Source of the DNA: Alkalinema sp. CACIAM 70d
Lineage (GTDB): Bacteria; Cyanobacteriota; Cyanobacteriia; Leptolyngbyales; Leptolyngbyaceae
Direction of reading: 5' to 3'
DNA: 64,000 nt
Assembly: GCA_002148405.1 (NCBI GenBank)
Contig: MUGG01000169.1
Span: 62,024 to 126,023 of the forward strand
Under the pieces are notes generated by a model, which was not told the DNA's origin, made no database searches, and saw only the letters and a list, made by a program, of their open reading frames with translations. Below, one piece after another: positions 1 to 8,587 of the stretch (position 1 is the first letter of the stretch; each line of letters begins with the position of its first letter). Made by a program: the position numbers and the translations under genes.

Positions 1-1
1 C

Positions 2-532
2 TTGAAAGTCCTAGAATTTCGTTTTCAAGCGATTCAACTGAATCAACTGAACTGGCGAGATTACCTCGATCGACCCAATCCCGTTGCAGCAGCCTTGATG
101 GCAAAGATGAAAGTCGCTAAACGGGATCGCCCCCAAGTCAAAGCAGAATGCTTGCGGCTTTTAGTAACCCTGAAGCTTGATCCCGCTAAAACACGGTTAA
201 TCTCGAAATTTGTCGATACCTATCTACGCTTGAATGCCCAGGAAGAGCAGAGGTTTCAAGCAGAAATTGATAGACTGGGCGTAGCCGAAAAGGAGGCAGT
301 TATGCAGCTTACAACCAGTTGGGAAGAAAAAGGCATTGAAAAAGGCATTGAAAAAGAGCGACGATCGTTAATTTCTCTTCTCCTAAACCAAAAATTTGGA
401 CAACTGCCTGCTTCGTTGCAAGATCGTATCGCCTCTCTTTCGCTGGATCAGCTAACCACCTTGGCAACTTCCTTGCTCACTTTCAATTCACTGGATGATT
501 TAATCACCTGGCTAGAGCAGCACTCTATCTAA
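2..532 (+). CDS. Rpn/PD-(D/E)XK-type transposase-nuclease, C-terminal part with DUF4351
   Basis: This is the 3' part of a gene that runs off the left edge; the apparent TTG start at base 2 is probably only the window boundary. The visible 176 residues contain an acidic/basic helical middle, a GIEKGIEKE repeat typical of the linker in cyanobacterial Rpn-like proteins, and a C-terminal segment of about 55 residues (LLLNQKFG...LDDLITWLE) matching DUF4351. Family members are expanded PD-(D/E)XK proteins, often annotated as putative transposases; the nuclease core would lie upstream and cannot be checked here. It is unlinked to its neighbour, which is on the other strand and converges on it. Family assignment is from C-terminal features only. 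Confidence 0.75.
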   Translation: MKVLEFRFQAIQLNQLNWRDYLDRPNPVAAALMAKMKVAKRDRPQVKAECLRLLVTLKLDPAKTRLISKFVDTYLRLNAQEEQRFQAEIDRLGVAEKEAVMQLTTSWEEKGIEKGIEKERRSLISLLLNQKFGQLPASLQDRIASLSLDQLTTLATSLLTFNSLDDLITWLEQHSI

Positions 533-566
533 ACCGTCACCTATCGAGCCATTTTTGACTTTTTTC

Positions 567-2078
567 TCAGGGTTGAGATCGCAGCGTTAGCAATTCCAAG
601 GGCTGAATATCTAGCGTTAAGGCACCATTCCGCATCGTCATATCCGCTTGTTGCTGATTACTCAGCTGTGCATTGCTACGCCTTACCTGGAATGGCCTAG
701 GACGGCTACCAGCGAGTTCGGCAATTCGGATCGTGACTGAAAATGGTTGGGTTGGATAGCCCGTTTGGTCATGGGGATCCTGGGAATGACGGCCTTCCTC
801 AGAAGTAAAATTGGTAATCCCGATCGCCCAGCTTCCATCGGGATTTCGGGCAACGGCAGCATTAATTCGCGGCTTTTTGCCATAGGTCCAGACCATTTTG
901 CCATCCAGAGAGCTTTCCACTGTCCGAAAAGTGGCACCCACCTCAAACGTCTGAGTTAATTGCTGCAAGTAGTCGTATTTCTTAAACCGCGTTACCCAAG
1001 TCTTTTGGGGCCGATCAGCCTCAAATTTCATCAACCGAGTGGCATTATCGTTTGGATCAGCCTGCGCCGCCCCGATGAACCAAATCCAATGGGTCACCCA
1101 GTGGTTCACATCGTTCAGAAAGCGTGCCGCCATCGAGGTCGCGATCATCGCGTTACCCGGCTCCTCTGGGCCATTGGCTCCTGCTTCCGTTTGCCAATAG
1201 GTTTTACCCGTGTTCCGCACCCGATCGGCCATGGCCGGAGTTGCAGCCATATTGTAGGAATGGGTCGCGATGCCCTCGATCGCATTCCAAGCGTCGGGAT
1301 CCCGCTTCAAATCATCAATTAATCTTTCGGCATAGCCATCGGCATTGGAGCTTTCCGGCGCTATAATTTTGACCGCATTCAGTTTGCGCTGATCCAACGA
1401 TCGTCGCAGTTGTTTCACCGCTTGAGCGATTTCGCCCTTGGAAAAATTGAGATGATCGTCATTGGGTTCGTTCTGGATGCCCGTTACGTTAATTTGAATG
1501 CCGTAGCGATCGCGTACCGCTTGGATAAAATCCGCGATCGTCTCAGCCCAGTCCGTTAGCTTATCGCGACGAATCCGCATTCCCCCGTCTCGCTTTTCCA
1601 GCAAATACTGCGGGACCCCGGTCGGCGCAAGCAGTAGATTTTGAATTTGTCCCGTTTGCTGGGCGTCTCGCACCATCTGGAGATAGGGGTCAGTAAACAT
1701 GGGGCTAAGTTGGCGCTGGCCAGGTTTCGGCGCATAGACATCCATGAAGAACCAGAGGCGCAGCGTGTTCAAGCGCAAATCTTTCCACAAAACCTGGGCA
1801 AGTTCCTTTCGGCGACCATAGGGCAACTGGGCATAGTCCTTTGAGACAATTTGACTCACACCGAAGCCACCAAATTTCTGCTGTTCCCCAGCTTTTGCCG
1901 TTAGCATTACGCTGGCTAGTTTGGCTGGAGGCGTGGGTAAGTCTGAGGGCGATCGACCCAACAGACCCGCATTGCAAGCAGTTCCCAGGCTAAGCACGAG
2001 CATTCCTGCAATCATCCCACGGCTCCAAACTTGCCACAGCCGTCGCATTTGAATCGGTTGTTTCGACATGGGTTGCAT
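567..2078 (-). CDS. GH30-like glycoside hydrolase, probable exported lipoprotein
   Basis: A 503-residue protein with a basic N-terminus, a hydrophobic segment (about 22-34) and a Cys at 35 in LGTAC, suggesting export and possibly lipid attachment, although the lipobox is not ideal. The core resembles a clan A TIM-barrel glycosidase of the GH30 type: GFGVSQ near 70, the acid/base motif NEP with Glu204, and the nucleophile motif WQTEAG with Glu298, about 95 residues apart as expected. GH30 enzymes cut beta-linked polysaccharides or glycolipids; the substrate cannot be read here. A C-terminal beta-rich region (about 400-500) fits the usual GH30 side domain. ATG codons at residues 1, 4 and 11 leave the start open. 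It ends convergent with the DUF4351 gene, and the next gene upstream is on the same strand. Confidence 0.7.
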   Translation of the reverse strand: MQPMSKQPIQMRRLWQVWSRGMIAGMLVLSLGTACNAGLLGRSPSDLPTPPAKLASVMLTAKAGEQQKFGGFGVSQIVSKDYAQLPYGRRKELAQVLWKDLRLNTLRLWFFMDVYAPKPGQRQLSPMFTDPYLQMVRDAQQTGQIQNLLLAPTGVPQYLLEKRDGGMRIRRDKLTDWAETIADFIQAVRDRYGIQINVTGIQNEPNDDHLNFSKGEIAQAVKQLRRSLDQRKLNAVKIIAPESSNADGYAERLIDDLKRDPDAWNAIEGIATHSYNMAATPAMADRVRNTGKTYWQTEAGANGPEEPGNAMIATSMAARFLNDVNHWVTHWIWFIGAAQADPNDNATRLMKFEADRPQKTWVTRFKKYDYLQQLTQTFEVGATFRTVESSLDGKMVWTYGKKPRINAAVARNPDGSWAIGITNFTSEEGRHSQDPHDQTGYPTQPFSVTIRIAELAGSRPRPFQVRRSNAQLSNQQQADMTMRNGALTLDIQPLELLTLRSQP

Positions 2079-2113
2079 CTAATAGCGTTGCATCTAATAG
2101 CGATGACGCTTAC

Positions 2114-3937
2114 TTAATAGCCACGACGATCGCGAGGATTCCCCATGATATCAAACCGATAGCGTTCCGGGGACAGCAAAACCTGCAATCCACGGGCTTC
2201 ACACAAGTTATGTAACACTTGCAAAGCCGCAAGCCAATGCTGTTGTTGCGGCTCCAAATCGGGACGATTACTTTGAATATGCGCCAACAGTTGAGGAAAC
2301 ATGGCTTCCTTCTGTAAGCTGTCTAAAAATCCTTGCCACCCTAAACAAGCTAGACCGTAGATCACTCGCTTCGTTAAGTGAGCATCAGCCGCAAAAATAT
2401 AGCCACCATGGGGATCCACCTTGCCCCGGGCAAAATCCCAGGTCAGCGCTACATAATCCCAAAAGTCTAAACTGATTTTCCCAGAGGCTCGACTCACAAT
2501 CCCTTTGGTTAGGGGTTGGCCAGTTTTGGGGTTGATCACCACTTCTCCCGTCTTGGGATTCACCACGGCTTCTTGGTAATTGGTGCAGTCAAAGTACGTA
2601 AAGAGTTCTGCGATCGACTTGTGCTGCTCCTTAGCTAACTCTTGATCCATCGATTGTTGGCAAAAAATACTGCTTTGGCGATCGGCCAGGGAGCAACGGC
2701 GCTGTAAGTAGAGGTAGTCTAAAAAGGGATTTTTCTCATTGGTTTCAACTAGATGGCTATCCGTCGTCAGGTTGAGAATTCCCGCTTTTTCAAGGCATTG
2801 TTGACCGACCTTAACCAAATCCCGCACTACTACATTTCCTAAACGATATCCCCCTGTCCGAGTACGGGTAGGGTAAGAGAAATAGTTAGCGGTGGTAGAC
2901 GCCAATCGCAAAGCCATATCGCCTTCATTGGAAAACAAATAGGCTTCTTCAAATCGTCGCAATGACGATCGCAACACATTGGCACGGCCAGTAATTAACG
3001 TTTCCGCAGGAATGTCTGGCGCAACTAAAACCAATCGTCCTAGGGAGAAAACATTGCCCACCCCCGCAGGCGGAATTTTACACTGGTCAACAAGGCTGAG
3101 GCTCCCGATCGAGCGGCGATCGAACACATCGGATAAAATTCGAACTGTATTGGTCACCACAAAGGCTCCCATACTATGCCCGATAAAAGAAAGACGGATT
3201 TTGTTTTCGTTGTTTTGCCAGTACTCTTCCCGTTGATAACGCTCAGGCAAGTCAACCGACTCAACAAGTCGGTCATCCAGATTGCGAATCAATTCAACCA
3301 AATCAGCAACACCATACTGATCAGCTCTAAAAACATCTCTAAAATAACCAGATAGTCTCAGAAGAAATAGAGTCAGAATAGGAGATAGTAGCGTTAATGA
3401 AATGAGCAAAAATATTGAAAATAATGCTAAAAGAAATAGCGCAGGGATTTGGCTGGAAAAAGCAAGAATAAAACTCAGCAGTCCACCCACTGCACCTAAC
3501 GCAATTCCCACCAGGGAAATAACGTAAACAGCTTTTGCAAACTTGGGCAACGATTCCGACGCAAATAAACGTTTATCCGCAAAGTTTCCAGATTCATCCC
3601 CCGAGATCTGTTCTGAAGACCATCGGTAGCCAATCACGACTAAACCCTTGGGAAATTGCGGATAATTTTGAGCAATGTATTCACAGGTTTCTCGATACCA
3701 TCGCCGGACATTGTCACGACCGGTATTATAGCCATGAATCAGAATTAAAACTTCTGCGTCTGCATCTTGTTGTTTTAAGTAATCCGTAATTTCTCGGATT
3801 TTATCCGCTGGGCTCTCATCTTTGATTGAGATCGCATCCTCGACATTAATCGGGGCGGTACTGACTGCAAAATAGCAGGGGAACGATACGGTGGGACTGA
3901 CTCCCAATTGGGAAATCGACAGTAAGTGATAACTCAT
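2114..3937 (-). CDS. DUF900-type alpha/beta hydrolase with internal membrane segments
   Basis: This 607-residue protein has an alpha/beta-hydrolase core interrupted by a hydrophobic region. An oxyanion-like IHGYNTG lies near residues 67-73, followed by about 60 strongly hydrophobic residues (about 135-193, probably two transmembrane helices), then the nucleophile elbow GHSMG with Ser255. This fits the DUF900 group of uncharacterised esterase-like proteins. The insertion would anchor the enzyme in a membrane with the core on one side. The substrate is unknown. I used the ATG at 3937 because the longer reading starts with TTG four codons earlier. It lies 36 bases upstream of the GH30 gene on the same strand, so co-transcription is possible but not shown. 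Confidence 0.7.
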   Translation of the reverse strand: MSYHLLSISQLGVSPTVSFPCYFAVSTAPINVEDAISIKDESPADKIREITDYLKQQDADAEVLILIHGYNTGRDNVRRWYRETCEYIAQNYPQFPKGLVVIGYRWSSEQISGDESGNFADKRLFASESLPKFAKAVYVISLVGIALGAVGGLLSFILAFSSQIPALFLLALFSIFLLISLTLLSPILTLFLLRLSGYFRDVFRADQYGVADLVELIRNLDDRLVESVDLPERYQREEYWQNNENKIRLSFIGHSMGAFVVTNTVRILSDVFDRRSIGSLSLVDQCKIPPAGVGNVFSLGRLVLVAPDIPAETLITGRANVLRSSLRRFEEAYLFSNEGDMALRLASTTANYFSYPTRTRTGGYRLGNVVVRDLVKVGQQCLEKAGILNLTTDSHLVETNEKNPFLDYLYLQRRCSLADRQSSIFCQQSMDQELAKEQHKSIAELFTYFDCTNYQEAVVNPKTGEVVINPKTGQPLTKGIVSRASGKISLDFWDYVALTWDFARGKVDPHGGYIFAADAHLTKRVIYGLACLGWQGFLDSLQKEAMFPQLLAHIQSNRPDLEPQQQHWLAALQVLHNLCEARGLQVLLSPERYRFDIMGNPRDRRGY

Positions 3938-4091
3938 AAGTCGATCCAAAACGACGGTTTGTTTTTCTGCAACCTATAGTGTATTCGTCTATAGTTGTCA
4001 TGGAGACGCAATCTCCTATGAATCGTTACATTTTGCGATTCATTAGTTTTGAGTTCTTGAGCGTTAAACCTAGTTTGTTGAGTAGCAGACA

Positions 4092-4726
4092 ATGATGGAG
4101 TGGCACATTTCCGATGCCCACAGTTTGGCGATCATCGATCGGGAGGTCGGAACCCATACCTTTACTCCGGCTGAATATGAACTTGTCCGACGAGTCATTT
4201 ATGCCACGGCTGATTTTGAATACAAGTCTCTGATTCGTTTTTCGGAAACGGCCCTCCAGTCAGGTGCAGCAGCCCTAGCGGCAAGGACAACGATTATTGT
4301 GGATGTACCGATGGTACAGGTGGGAATTTCCCAGAATATTCAACAGACCTTTGCCAATCCCATCTACTGCGCCATGGAAACCCTCACCCGGCCCCAGAAA
4401 GAAAAACCATGTCTGCCTGGGGCATTGAAACCTTGGCTCGGCGCTATCCTGAGGGCATTTTTGTGGTGGGTCAGTCCCAGACCGCGCTCTTTACCCTCGC
4501 GGAATTGATTGAAGCAGAGGAAATTCGGCCTGCCTTAGTCGTAGGAACCCCTGCTGGCTTTGTTGATGCAGATGTGGCCAAGCAACGCCTGCAAGATTCT
4601 CTGATTCCTCATATCCGAACAGAAGGCCGCAAAGGCAGTGCAGTAGTAGCAGCGGCACTTATGAATGGCTTAGTGGACATCGCTTGGCAAGCCTATGGTC
4701 AGCAAGAAGCCTCAACTAACAACTAA
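4092..4726 (+). pseudogene. cobH: Precorrin-8X methylmutase (CobH/CbiC), split by a one-base frameshift
   Basis: Two overlapping frames together make a full CobH/CbiC protein of about 210 residues. The first (from 4092) carries the N-terminal half (MEWHISDAHSLAIIDREVG...YCAMETLTRPQKEK). The second (in frame with 4409) carries the rest (SAWGIETLARRYPEGIFVVGQSQTAL...GRKGSAVVAAALMNGLVDIAWQ). The switch falls at a run of five A at 4402-4406; one extra A would restore a single frame through KEKTMSAWGIE. CobH moves the C-11 methyl group of precorrin-8X to C-12 to give hydrogenobyrinate in corrin synthesis. The break may be a sequencing or assembly error in a homopolymer, a real recent pseudogene, or less likely -1 slippage on the A run. 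Both halves are otherwise intact with no further stops. Confidence 0.85.
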
Positions 4727-5080
4727 GTCATCTAACTAAGTCAGATCATCCAACTACGTCTTTAGACCCAGGATTCTACAGAAGCTTCGCCTCGGCTCTG
4801 GCTAGGCAATGGCATGGAAGCGCCCTAGGGGGACAAACTCGGTTACAAAACCCACTTGAACGCAAGTTATGGCAACTGCTCATGGGAGTTTTACGGAGAT
4901 CCCACCAGAATTTTCTCTAGACATAAGAACAAAGATGGGTACATCCCTCGAGGGGATACAGCTCGATTTTTCTGAAAATAGGAGACGAATCTGAGGAACG
5001 CGCTCGAAGAACTAAGCAGCTAGGGGGCAACTACAGTTTGTTTAGTCTCTTTCGATGGTTCAGCGTCCTTACAGGTACAG
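4727..5080. other. Intergenic stretch between cobH and dapB; possible small-RNA region
   Basis: No convincing reading frame with a ribosome-binding site was found. Because a strong + strand terminator lies about 350 bases after the cobH stop, the stretch probably holds either a long 3' UTR or a separate small RNA. I could not recognise 6S, SRP, tmRNA or a cobalamin riboswitch in it. Confidence 0.4.
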
Positions 5081-5121
5081 TGCCTGACCCTGGGGGCTTT
5101 AGTGGGTCAGGCAATTTTTTT
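5081..5121 (+). terminator. Rho-independent terminator
   Basis: A perfect 10-bp stem (TGCCTGACCC at 5081-5090 with GGGTCAGGCA at 5104-5113) closes a 13-nt loop and is followed directly by eight T. The T run is on the + strand only, so the element ends rightward transcription before the convergent dapB gene. Confidence 0.9.
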
Positions 5122-5189
5122 GGCTCATTCTAGGCTACTACGCCGAATGCCTAGGATTTTGGCTACGCGCTCATGAGCCTATTCAGCGC

Positions 5190-6011
5190 CTACAGAATTT
5201 TCTCCATTCCGTAGACTAACGTTTTTAACTCGATTACCTTGCGCACACACAGCAGCACTCCCGGCATATAGCAAGCCCGATCGGTTGTGTCATGGCGCAG
5301 GGTATAGATTTGCCCCGGTGCCCCAAAAATCACTTCCTGATGGGCAATGAAACCCGGTAAGCGTACGCTGTGAATGCGAATGTTTTCTTCCGCGAGGGCA
5401 CCGCGTGCGCCCTGAAGTTTTTCAGTTTCAGTCACCTTGGCAGGATTGTAGGTCTTGCCCATTTCCGCCAAGAGTTGAGCCGTTTGCACCGCCGTGCCAC
5501 TGGGGGCATCAGCTTTTTGATTATGGTGCAGTTCGATAATTTCAACATGATCGAAATATTTCGAGGCTTGCAGGGCAGCCTGTTGCATCAAGATGACACC
5601 GATCGAAAAGTTGGGAGCCAAAATACAGCCCGTACTGGCTTTATCGGCAAATTCGGCTAGCTCCTGGATTTGATCCAGCGTCAACCCTGTGGTTCCCACC
5701 ACCGGACGAACTCCGTAGGCGATCGCCGTGCGAATGTTGTTATACACTGCTTCCGGATGGGTAACATCCACCACCACGCCCAGTTGCTTTTCCTGGGAGA
5801 GCATCGCCATCATCGGCTCATACTCCCGCGTAATCGGCACTTCCAAGGGGTCTAGCCCCACAACTTCACCAATGTCTTGCCCTTCCCACTTGGGATTGTG
5901 GGCGATCGCGCCAAAGAGTTGTAAACCAGGAGCGCTGGCGATCGCTTTAACGATTTCACGCCCCATTTTGCCAGTGGCACCATTGACCACAACAGGAATC
6001 GGCTGGCTCAT
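5190..6011 (-). CDS. dapB: 4-hydroxy-tetrahydrodipicolinate reductase
   Basis: DapB reduces the cyclic product of DapA with NAD(P)H in lysine and diaminopimelate synthesis. The 273-residue length is normal. The N-terminal nucleotide-binding motif is GATGKMGREI (near 11-20), and the catalytic region ELHHNQKADAPSGTA (near 160-174) contains the His-His pair and the KxDAPSGTA substrate loop. ATG start at 6011. It is monocistronic here, but dapL, a later enzyme of the aminotransferase variant of the pathway, lies in the same window at 21442-22677. The two together imply the DapL route to LL-diaminopimelate for peptidoglycan and lysine. Confidence 0.97.
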   Translation of the reverse strand: MSQPIPVVVNGATGKMGREIVKAIASAPGLQLFGAIAHNPKWEGQDIGEVVGLDPLEVPITREYEPMMAMLSQEKQLGVVVDVTHPEAVYNNIRTAIAYGVRPVVGTTGLTLDQIQELAEFADKASTGCILAPNFSIGVILMQQAALQASKYFDHVEIIELHHNQKADAPSGTAVQTAQLLAEMGKTYNPAKVTETEKLQGARGALAEENIRIHSVRLPGFIAHQEVIFGAPGQIYTLRHDTTDRACYMPGVLLCVRKVIELKTLVYGMEKIL

Positions 6012-6118
6012 GATGGGTTCCCTCGGGTAAATCCTACAAACGGTAAATCATTCGGGCTTGGCCCAAAGGCTATTATTTCACCGTGGGCACCCTCTAAAAC
6101 GAGTCTGATGTCCAGCGC

Positions 6119-6514
6119 TCAACCTTCCGTAGACTGTTCAGGAACAGAGTTAAAGACTTCGGGGCGCGTTTGGCAAATCTGCCGAACAAATTGGTTGAGC
6201 CAACGACGGGCGTCTTGGCTGTGTTGGGGAGGAGCTGGTTTTTCTGGGTTGAGAAGGGCAGACATTAACGGTAGAACTTCCGTATCCAGGGCTTCTCGAA
6301 ACAGCGCAGCCGGTAAGAGCAGATCGGAGCTATCCCGTAGGTCTTGTACCAGTTCCAGCAGGAACAAATTTGGAACGGGACGGGCGATCGCGATCGGTCT
6401 AGCCCAGCACAATCCACGACTAGGAACCATTTGTACAACTTCTCCAAACACGAATTCTGCATCTTGTTCAATGCAGACAATTTGATTTGGGGAGAAATGG
6501 GGAACCGTGGTCAT
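6119..6514 (-). CDS. Conserved-looking cyanobacterial hypothetical protein
   Basis: A protein of about 131 residues from the ATG at 6514; upstream alternatives are an ATG at 6538 and a TTG at 6571. The N-terminal part (FSPNQIVCIEQDAEFVFGEVVQMV, then CWARPIAI) looks like a small beta-rich fold, and the C-terminal part is helical with a conserved-looking RRWLNQFVRQIC. No enzyme motif, signal peptide or membrane segment is visible. It is separated from the divergent clpS by about 280 bases and sits about 100 bases upstream of dapB on the same strand. I do not recognise a named family. Confidence 0.6.
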   Translation of the reverse strand: MTTVPHFSPNQIVCIEQDAEFVFGEVVQMVPSRGLCWARPIAIARPVPNLFLLELVQDLRDSSDLLLPAALFREALDTEVLPLMSALLNPEKPAPPQHSQDARRWLNQFVRQICQTRPEVFNSVPEQSTEG

Positions 6515-6795
6515 AGAGAATAGTATTGATTCAATCATTCTCATTCCATTGTAGAAATTCGATCGAAGCAATGACTAGCGTGTCCTGCTGTCAAAAATCT
6601 CCGCTGAAATGAGGAGAAAGCTGGCAGACTCAGGGCAGAAATGTTATAACAATACAGGTTTCATATCGTCAGACCTTAGATAGGCTCTAGTCTGTCAAAA
6701 CCCTTCCCCTTTCACGAGATTTTGGGTAGCGTAATCGCAAAAATCTCTGAAAAGATGTAAAAGCAAGCTTTAGCAAATTTATTGAGGTTGTCACA

Positions 6796-7077
6796 GTGGC
6801 TGTCGAGACTATTGAACAACGTTCAACGTCCCGTCAATTAGCACCCAAGTATCGCGTGCTACTCTATAACGATCCATTCAACACGATGGAGTACGTTGTA
6901 CAAACTTTGATGCACACCGTTCCGAGCTTGACCCAACCCCAAGCGGTCAGCATTATGATGGAAGCCCATACGAATGGACAGGCACTCGTCATTACCTGTG
7001 CGCTGGAACCGGCTGAATTCTACAGTGAGATGCTAAAGCAGCACGGACTGGAAAGCACGATCGAGCCAGATAACTAG
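6796..7077 (+). CDS. clpS: ATP-dependent Clp protease adaptor ClpS
   Basis: ClpS delivers N-degron substrates to the ClpAP/ClpCP protease. The 93-residue protein has the adaptor core: YRVLLYNDPFNTMEYVV (NDPFN holds the acidic residue that reads the substrate alpha-amino group), a helical middle, and EAHTNGQALV with the conserved pocket His. The short N-terminal extension before the core is the part that inserts into the Clp ATPase. The start is GTG at 6796 (VAVETIEQ). Cyanobacteria often carry two ClpS paralogues; this window does not show which one this is. It is monocistronic, with a terminator at 7317-7350. Confidence 0.95.
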   Translation: MAVETIEQRSTSRQLAPKYRVLLYNDPFNTMEYVVQTLMHTVPSLTQPQAVSIMMEAHTNGQALVITCALEPAEFYSEMLKQHGLESTIEPDN

Positions 7078-7118
7078 GTCAGAACTTTACACTGGATATA
7101 TCAATGCCGAATCAATGA

Positions 7119-7162
7119 TGAATTAATGCTGAATTAATGCTGAATTAATGCTGAATTAATGC
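7119..7162. repeat. Short tandem repeat, 11 bp x 4
   Basis: Four exact copies of TGAATTAATGC lie head to tail, flanked by decayed copies on both sides (about 7100-7175). This is the 3' region of clpS, before its terminator. No protein is encoded. Confidence 0.9.
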
Positions 7163-7316
7163 TGAATCAAGCTAATCTGGGCAGATTAATGCCAGTCAGA
7201 TCAGTTCAGTGACTCGTAAATGCTGAGGTAATTCACTAACTGCAGCTAATCAATCAACTATCGAGGAACTGTACAGCTAGGGACTGTGCAGTGAAGGGCT
7301 ATTAAGCGAAATGTTA

Positions 7317-7350
7317 AGCGGGGCTGAGTTTGGCTTTGCCCCGTTTTTTC
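7317..7350 (+). terminator. Rho-independent terminator downstream of clpS
   Basis: A six-bp GC stem (CGGGGC at 7319-7324 with GCCCCG at 7338-7343) is followed by six T. It sits only 11 bases before the GTG, or 29 bases before the ATG, of the next gene. Confidence 0.8.
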
Positions 7351-7360
7351 GTGGAAAGAA

Positions 7361-8248
7361 GTGAGGAATATAGGCGGCATGGTACAGCCAGCAATTCTAC
7401 AACCCATTAAACGTTTGGCGAAGTTTCCTGCGCCTGTGCGCATTGTCTGCTTTCTCTTGATTTTGCTGCTGTTCTGGGTTCCGATCGCAGGGCCGATCGC
7501 GTTACTGGTCACTGACCAAAATTTGGAGTCCCTGCTGACAATGCCAATTTTATACTTGGAATTTCTAGTTCTGATCCAGGTTTGGAATCGATTACTCTAC
7601 AACGAATCGAAACCACTGCATCGCTACGGGCTGCGACCTTTTAGTTCTAATGGGCGCAATCTATTAGCAGGATTATGCCTAGGGTGGGGCACTGTGTTCA
7701 GCTTATTTCTTCTAGAAGGAGAACTGGGGTGGGTACAGTGGCTACCAATCTCTGCAACGTTACCTCGGATTGTGGGGGAAGCCCTGCTGATCTCAGTCTT
7801 GCTGGCGTTTGCAGAGGAGCTACTCTTCCGAGGCTGGCTGTTTAATGAGCTAGAGCGGGATTATTCCTCCAGCGCAGCCACTGTGGCCAGTAGTTTGATT
7901 TTTGCGATCGCCCATTTTATTCGTCCCTTGTCAGAACTGATGGCCGCTTGGTTGACCTTTCCAGCCTTGCTAGTTTTAGGACTATCGTTGGCTTGGGCAA
8001 AACGGGCCACTAACGGACTCATTGGCCTCTCGATCGGGATCCATGGTGGGTTAGTAGGGGGTTACTACATTTTGAATGTGGGCCATCTGATCCATCCAGT
8101 AGCAACAGTACCCACTTGGCTAACGGGGATGAATGGCAATCCGCTAGCGAGTTTTCCAGGTGTAATCACCTTGGGGGTAATGGCGATCGGTCTACGGCAG
8201 TTGATGCAAGTTCACGATCGCGGGAAACCCCGATCAAAACAGCAATAA
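7361..8248 (+). CDS. CPBP-family intramembrane glutamic protease
   Basis: A 295-residue polytopic membrane protein. Hydrophobic stretches near 28-50, 62-80, 100-120, 140-155, 172-190, 200-215 and 225-240 suggest about seven or eight helices. The CPBP (CAAX protease and bacteriocin-processing) signature is present: the EExxxR motif AEELLFRGW with Glu152, Glu153 and Arg157, followed by FAIAHF, whose His is the second conserved catalytic position. Substrates of cyanobacterial members are unknown. The start may be GTG at 7361 or ATG at 7379. Either lies very close to the clpS terminator, so the promoter must overlap the terminator or the gene must rely on read-through. Confidence 0.88.
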   Translation: MRNIGGMVQPAILQPIKRLAKFPAPVRIVCFLLILLLFWVPIAGPIALLVTDQNLESLLTMPILYLEFLVLIQVWNRLLYNESKPLHRYGLRPFSSNGRNLLAGLCLGWGTVFSLFLLEGELGWVQWLPISATLPRIVGEALLISVLLAFAEELLFRGWLFNELERDYSSSAATVASSLIFAIAHFIRPLSELMAAWLTFPALLVLGLSLAWAKRATNGLIGLSIGIHGGLVGGYYILNVGHLIHPVATVPTWLTGMNGNPLASFPGVITLGVMAIGLRQLMQVHDRGKPRSKQQ

Positions 8249-8285
8249 TTCTCGAATCAGCAAAAATTCTAGCCTGCATTAACGG

Positions 8286-8487
8286 GAGTTCGACAAGCCA
8301 AATTGTCCCTCACAAATCTCCTGTGCTGGGACGGAGAATTCACTTTCGGGGGGTGTCGGGGGAGTAGAGTCCCCTGCCATGTCAGGGGGGCGGGGAGAAG
8401 TTCCCCGATCTTCGCTGCGAAGCAGCCCCCGACGATCGAACCGCACCACGAATTTATCGAACCGCACCACGAATTTATCGAACTCAC
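8286..8487 (+). repeat. MITE-like intergenic element, copy A
   Basis: About 200 bp that closely match 49105-49360. Shared blocks include GTCGGGGGAGTAGAGTCCCC, GGGGAGAAGTTCCCCGATCT and CAGCCCC(C)GACGATCG. The ends are imperfect inverted repeats (left GAGTTCGACAA, right read in reverse GAGTTCGATAAATTC). The right end carries an exact 21-bp duplication (8436-8456 and 8457-8477). Internal self-complementary blocks (GGGGAGAAGTTCCCC and CTTCGCTGCGAAG) would fold into hairpins. It lies between convergent genes and encodes no convincing protein. Confidence 0.85.
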
Positions 8488-8587
8488 GTTGCATTATTCG
8501 TCATCCAAAAAAATCCACTCCATTGCCACAGGAGTGTATTTTTTCAAATGTGAACTAGCAGTTTGGCTCTTGTGCACGAATCGGCAA

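Noticed and set aside
4727..5080. A cobalamin riboswitch or 6S RNA in the cobH-dapB spacer
   Set aside because: I could not see the B12-box or the 6S fold with confidence, so I name only a possible small RNA.
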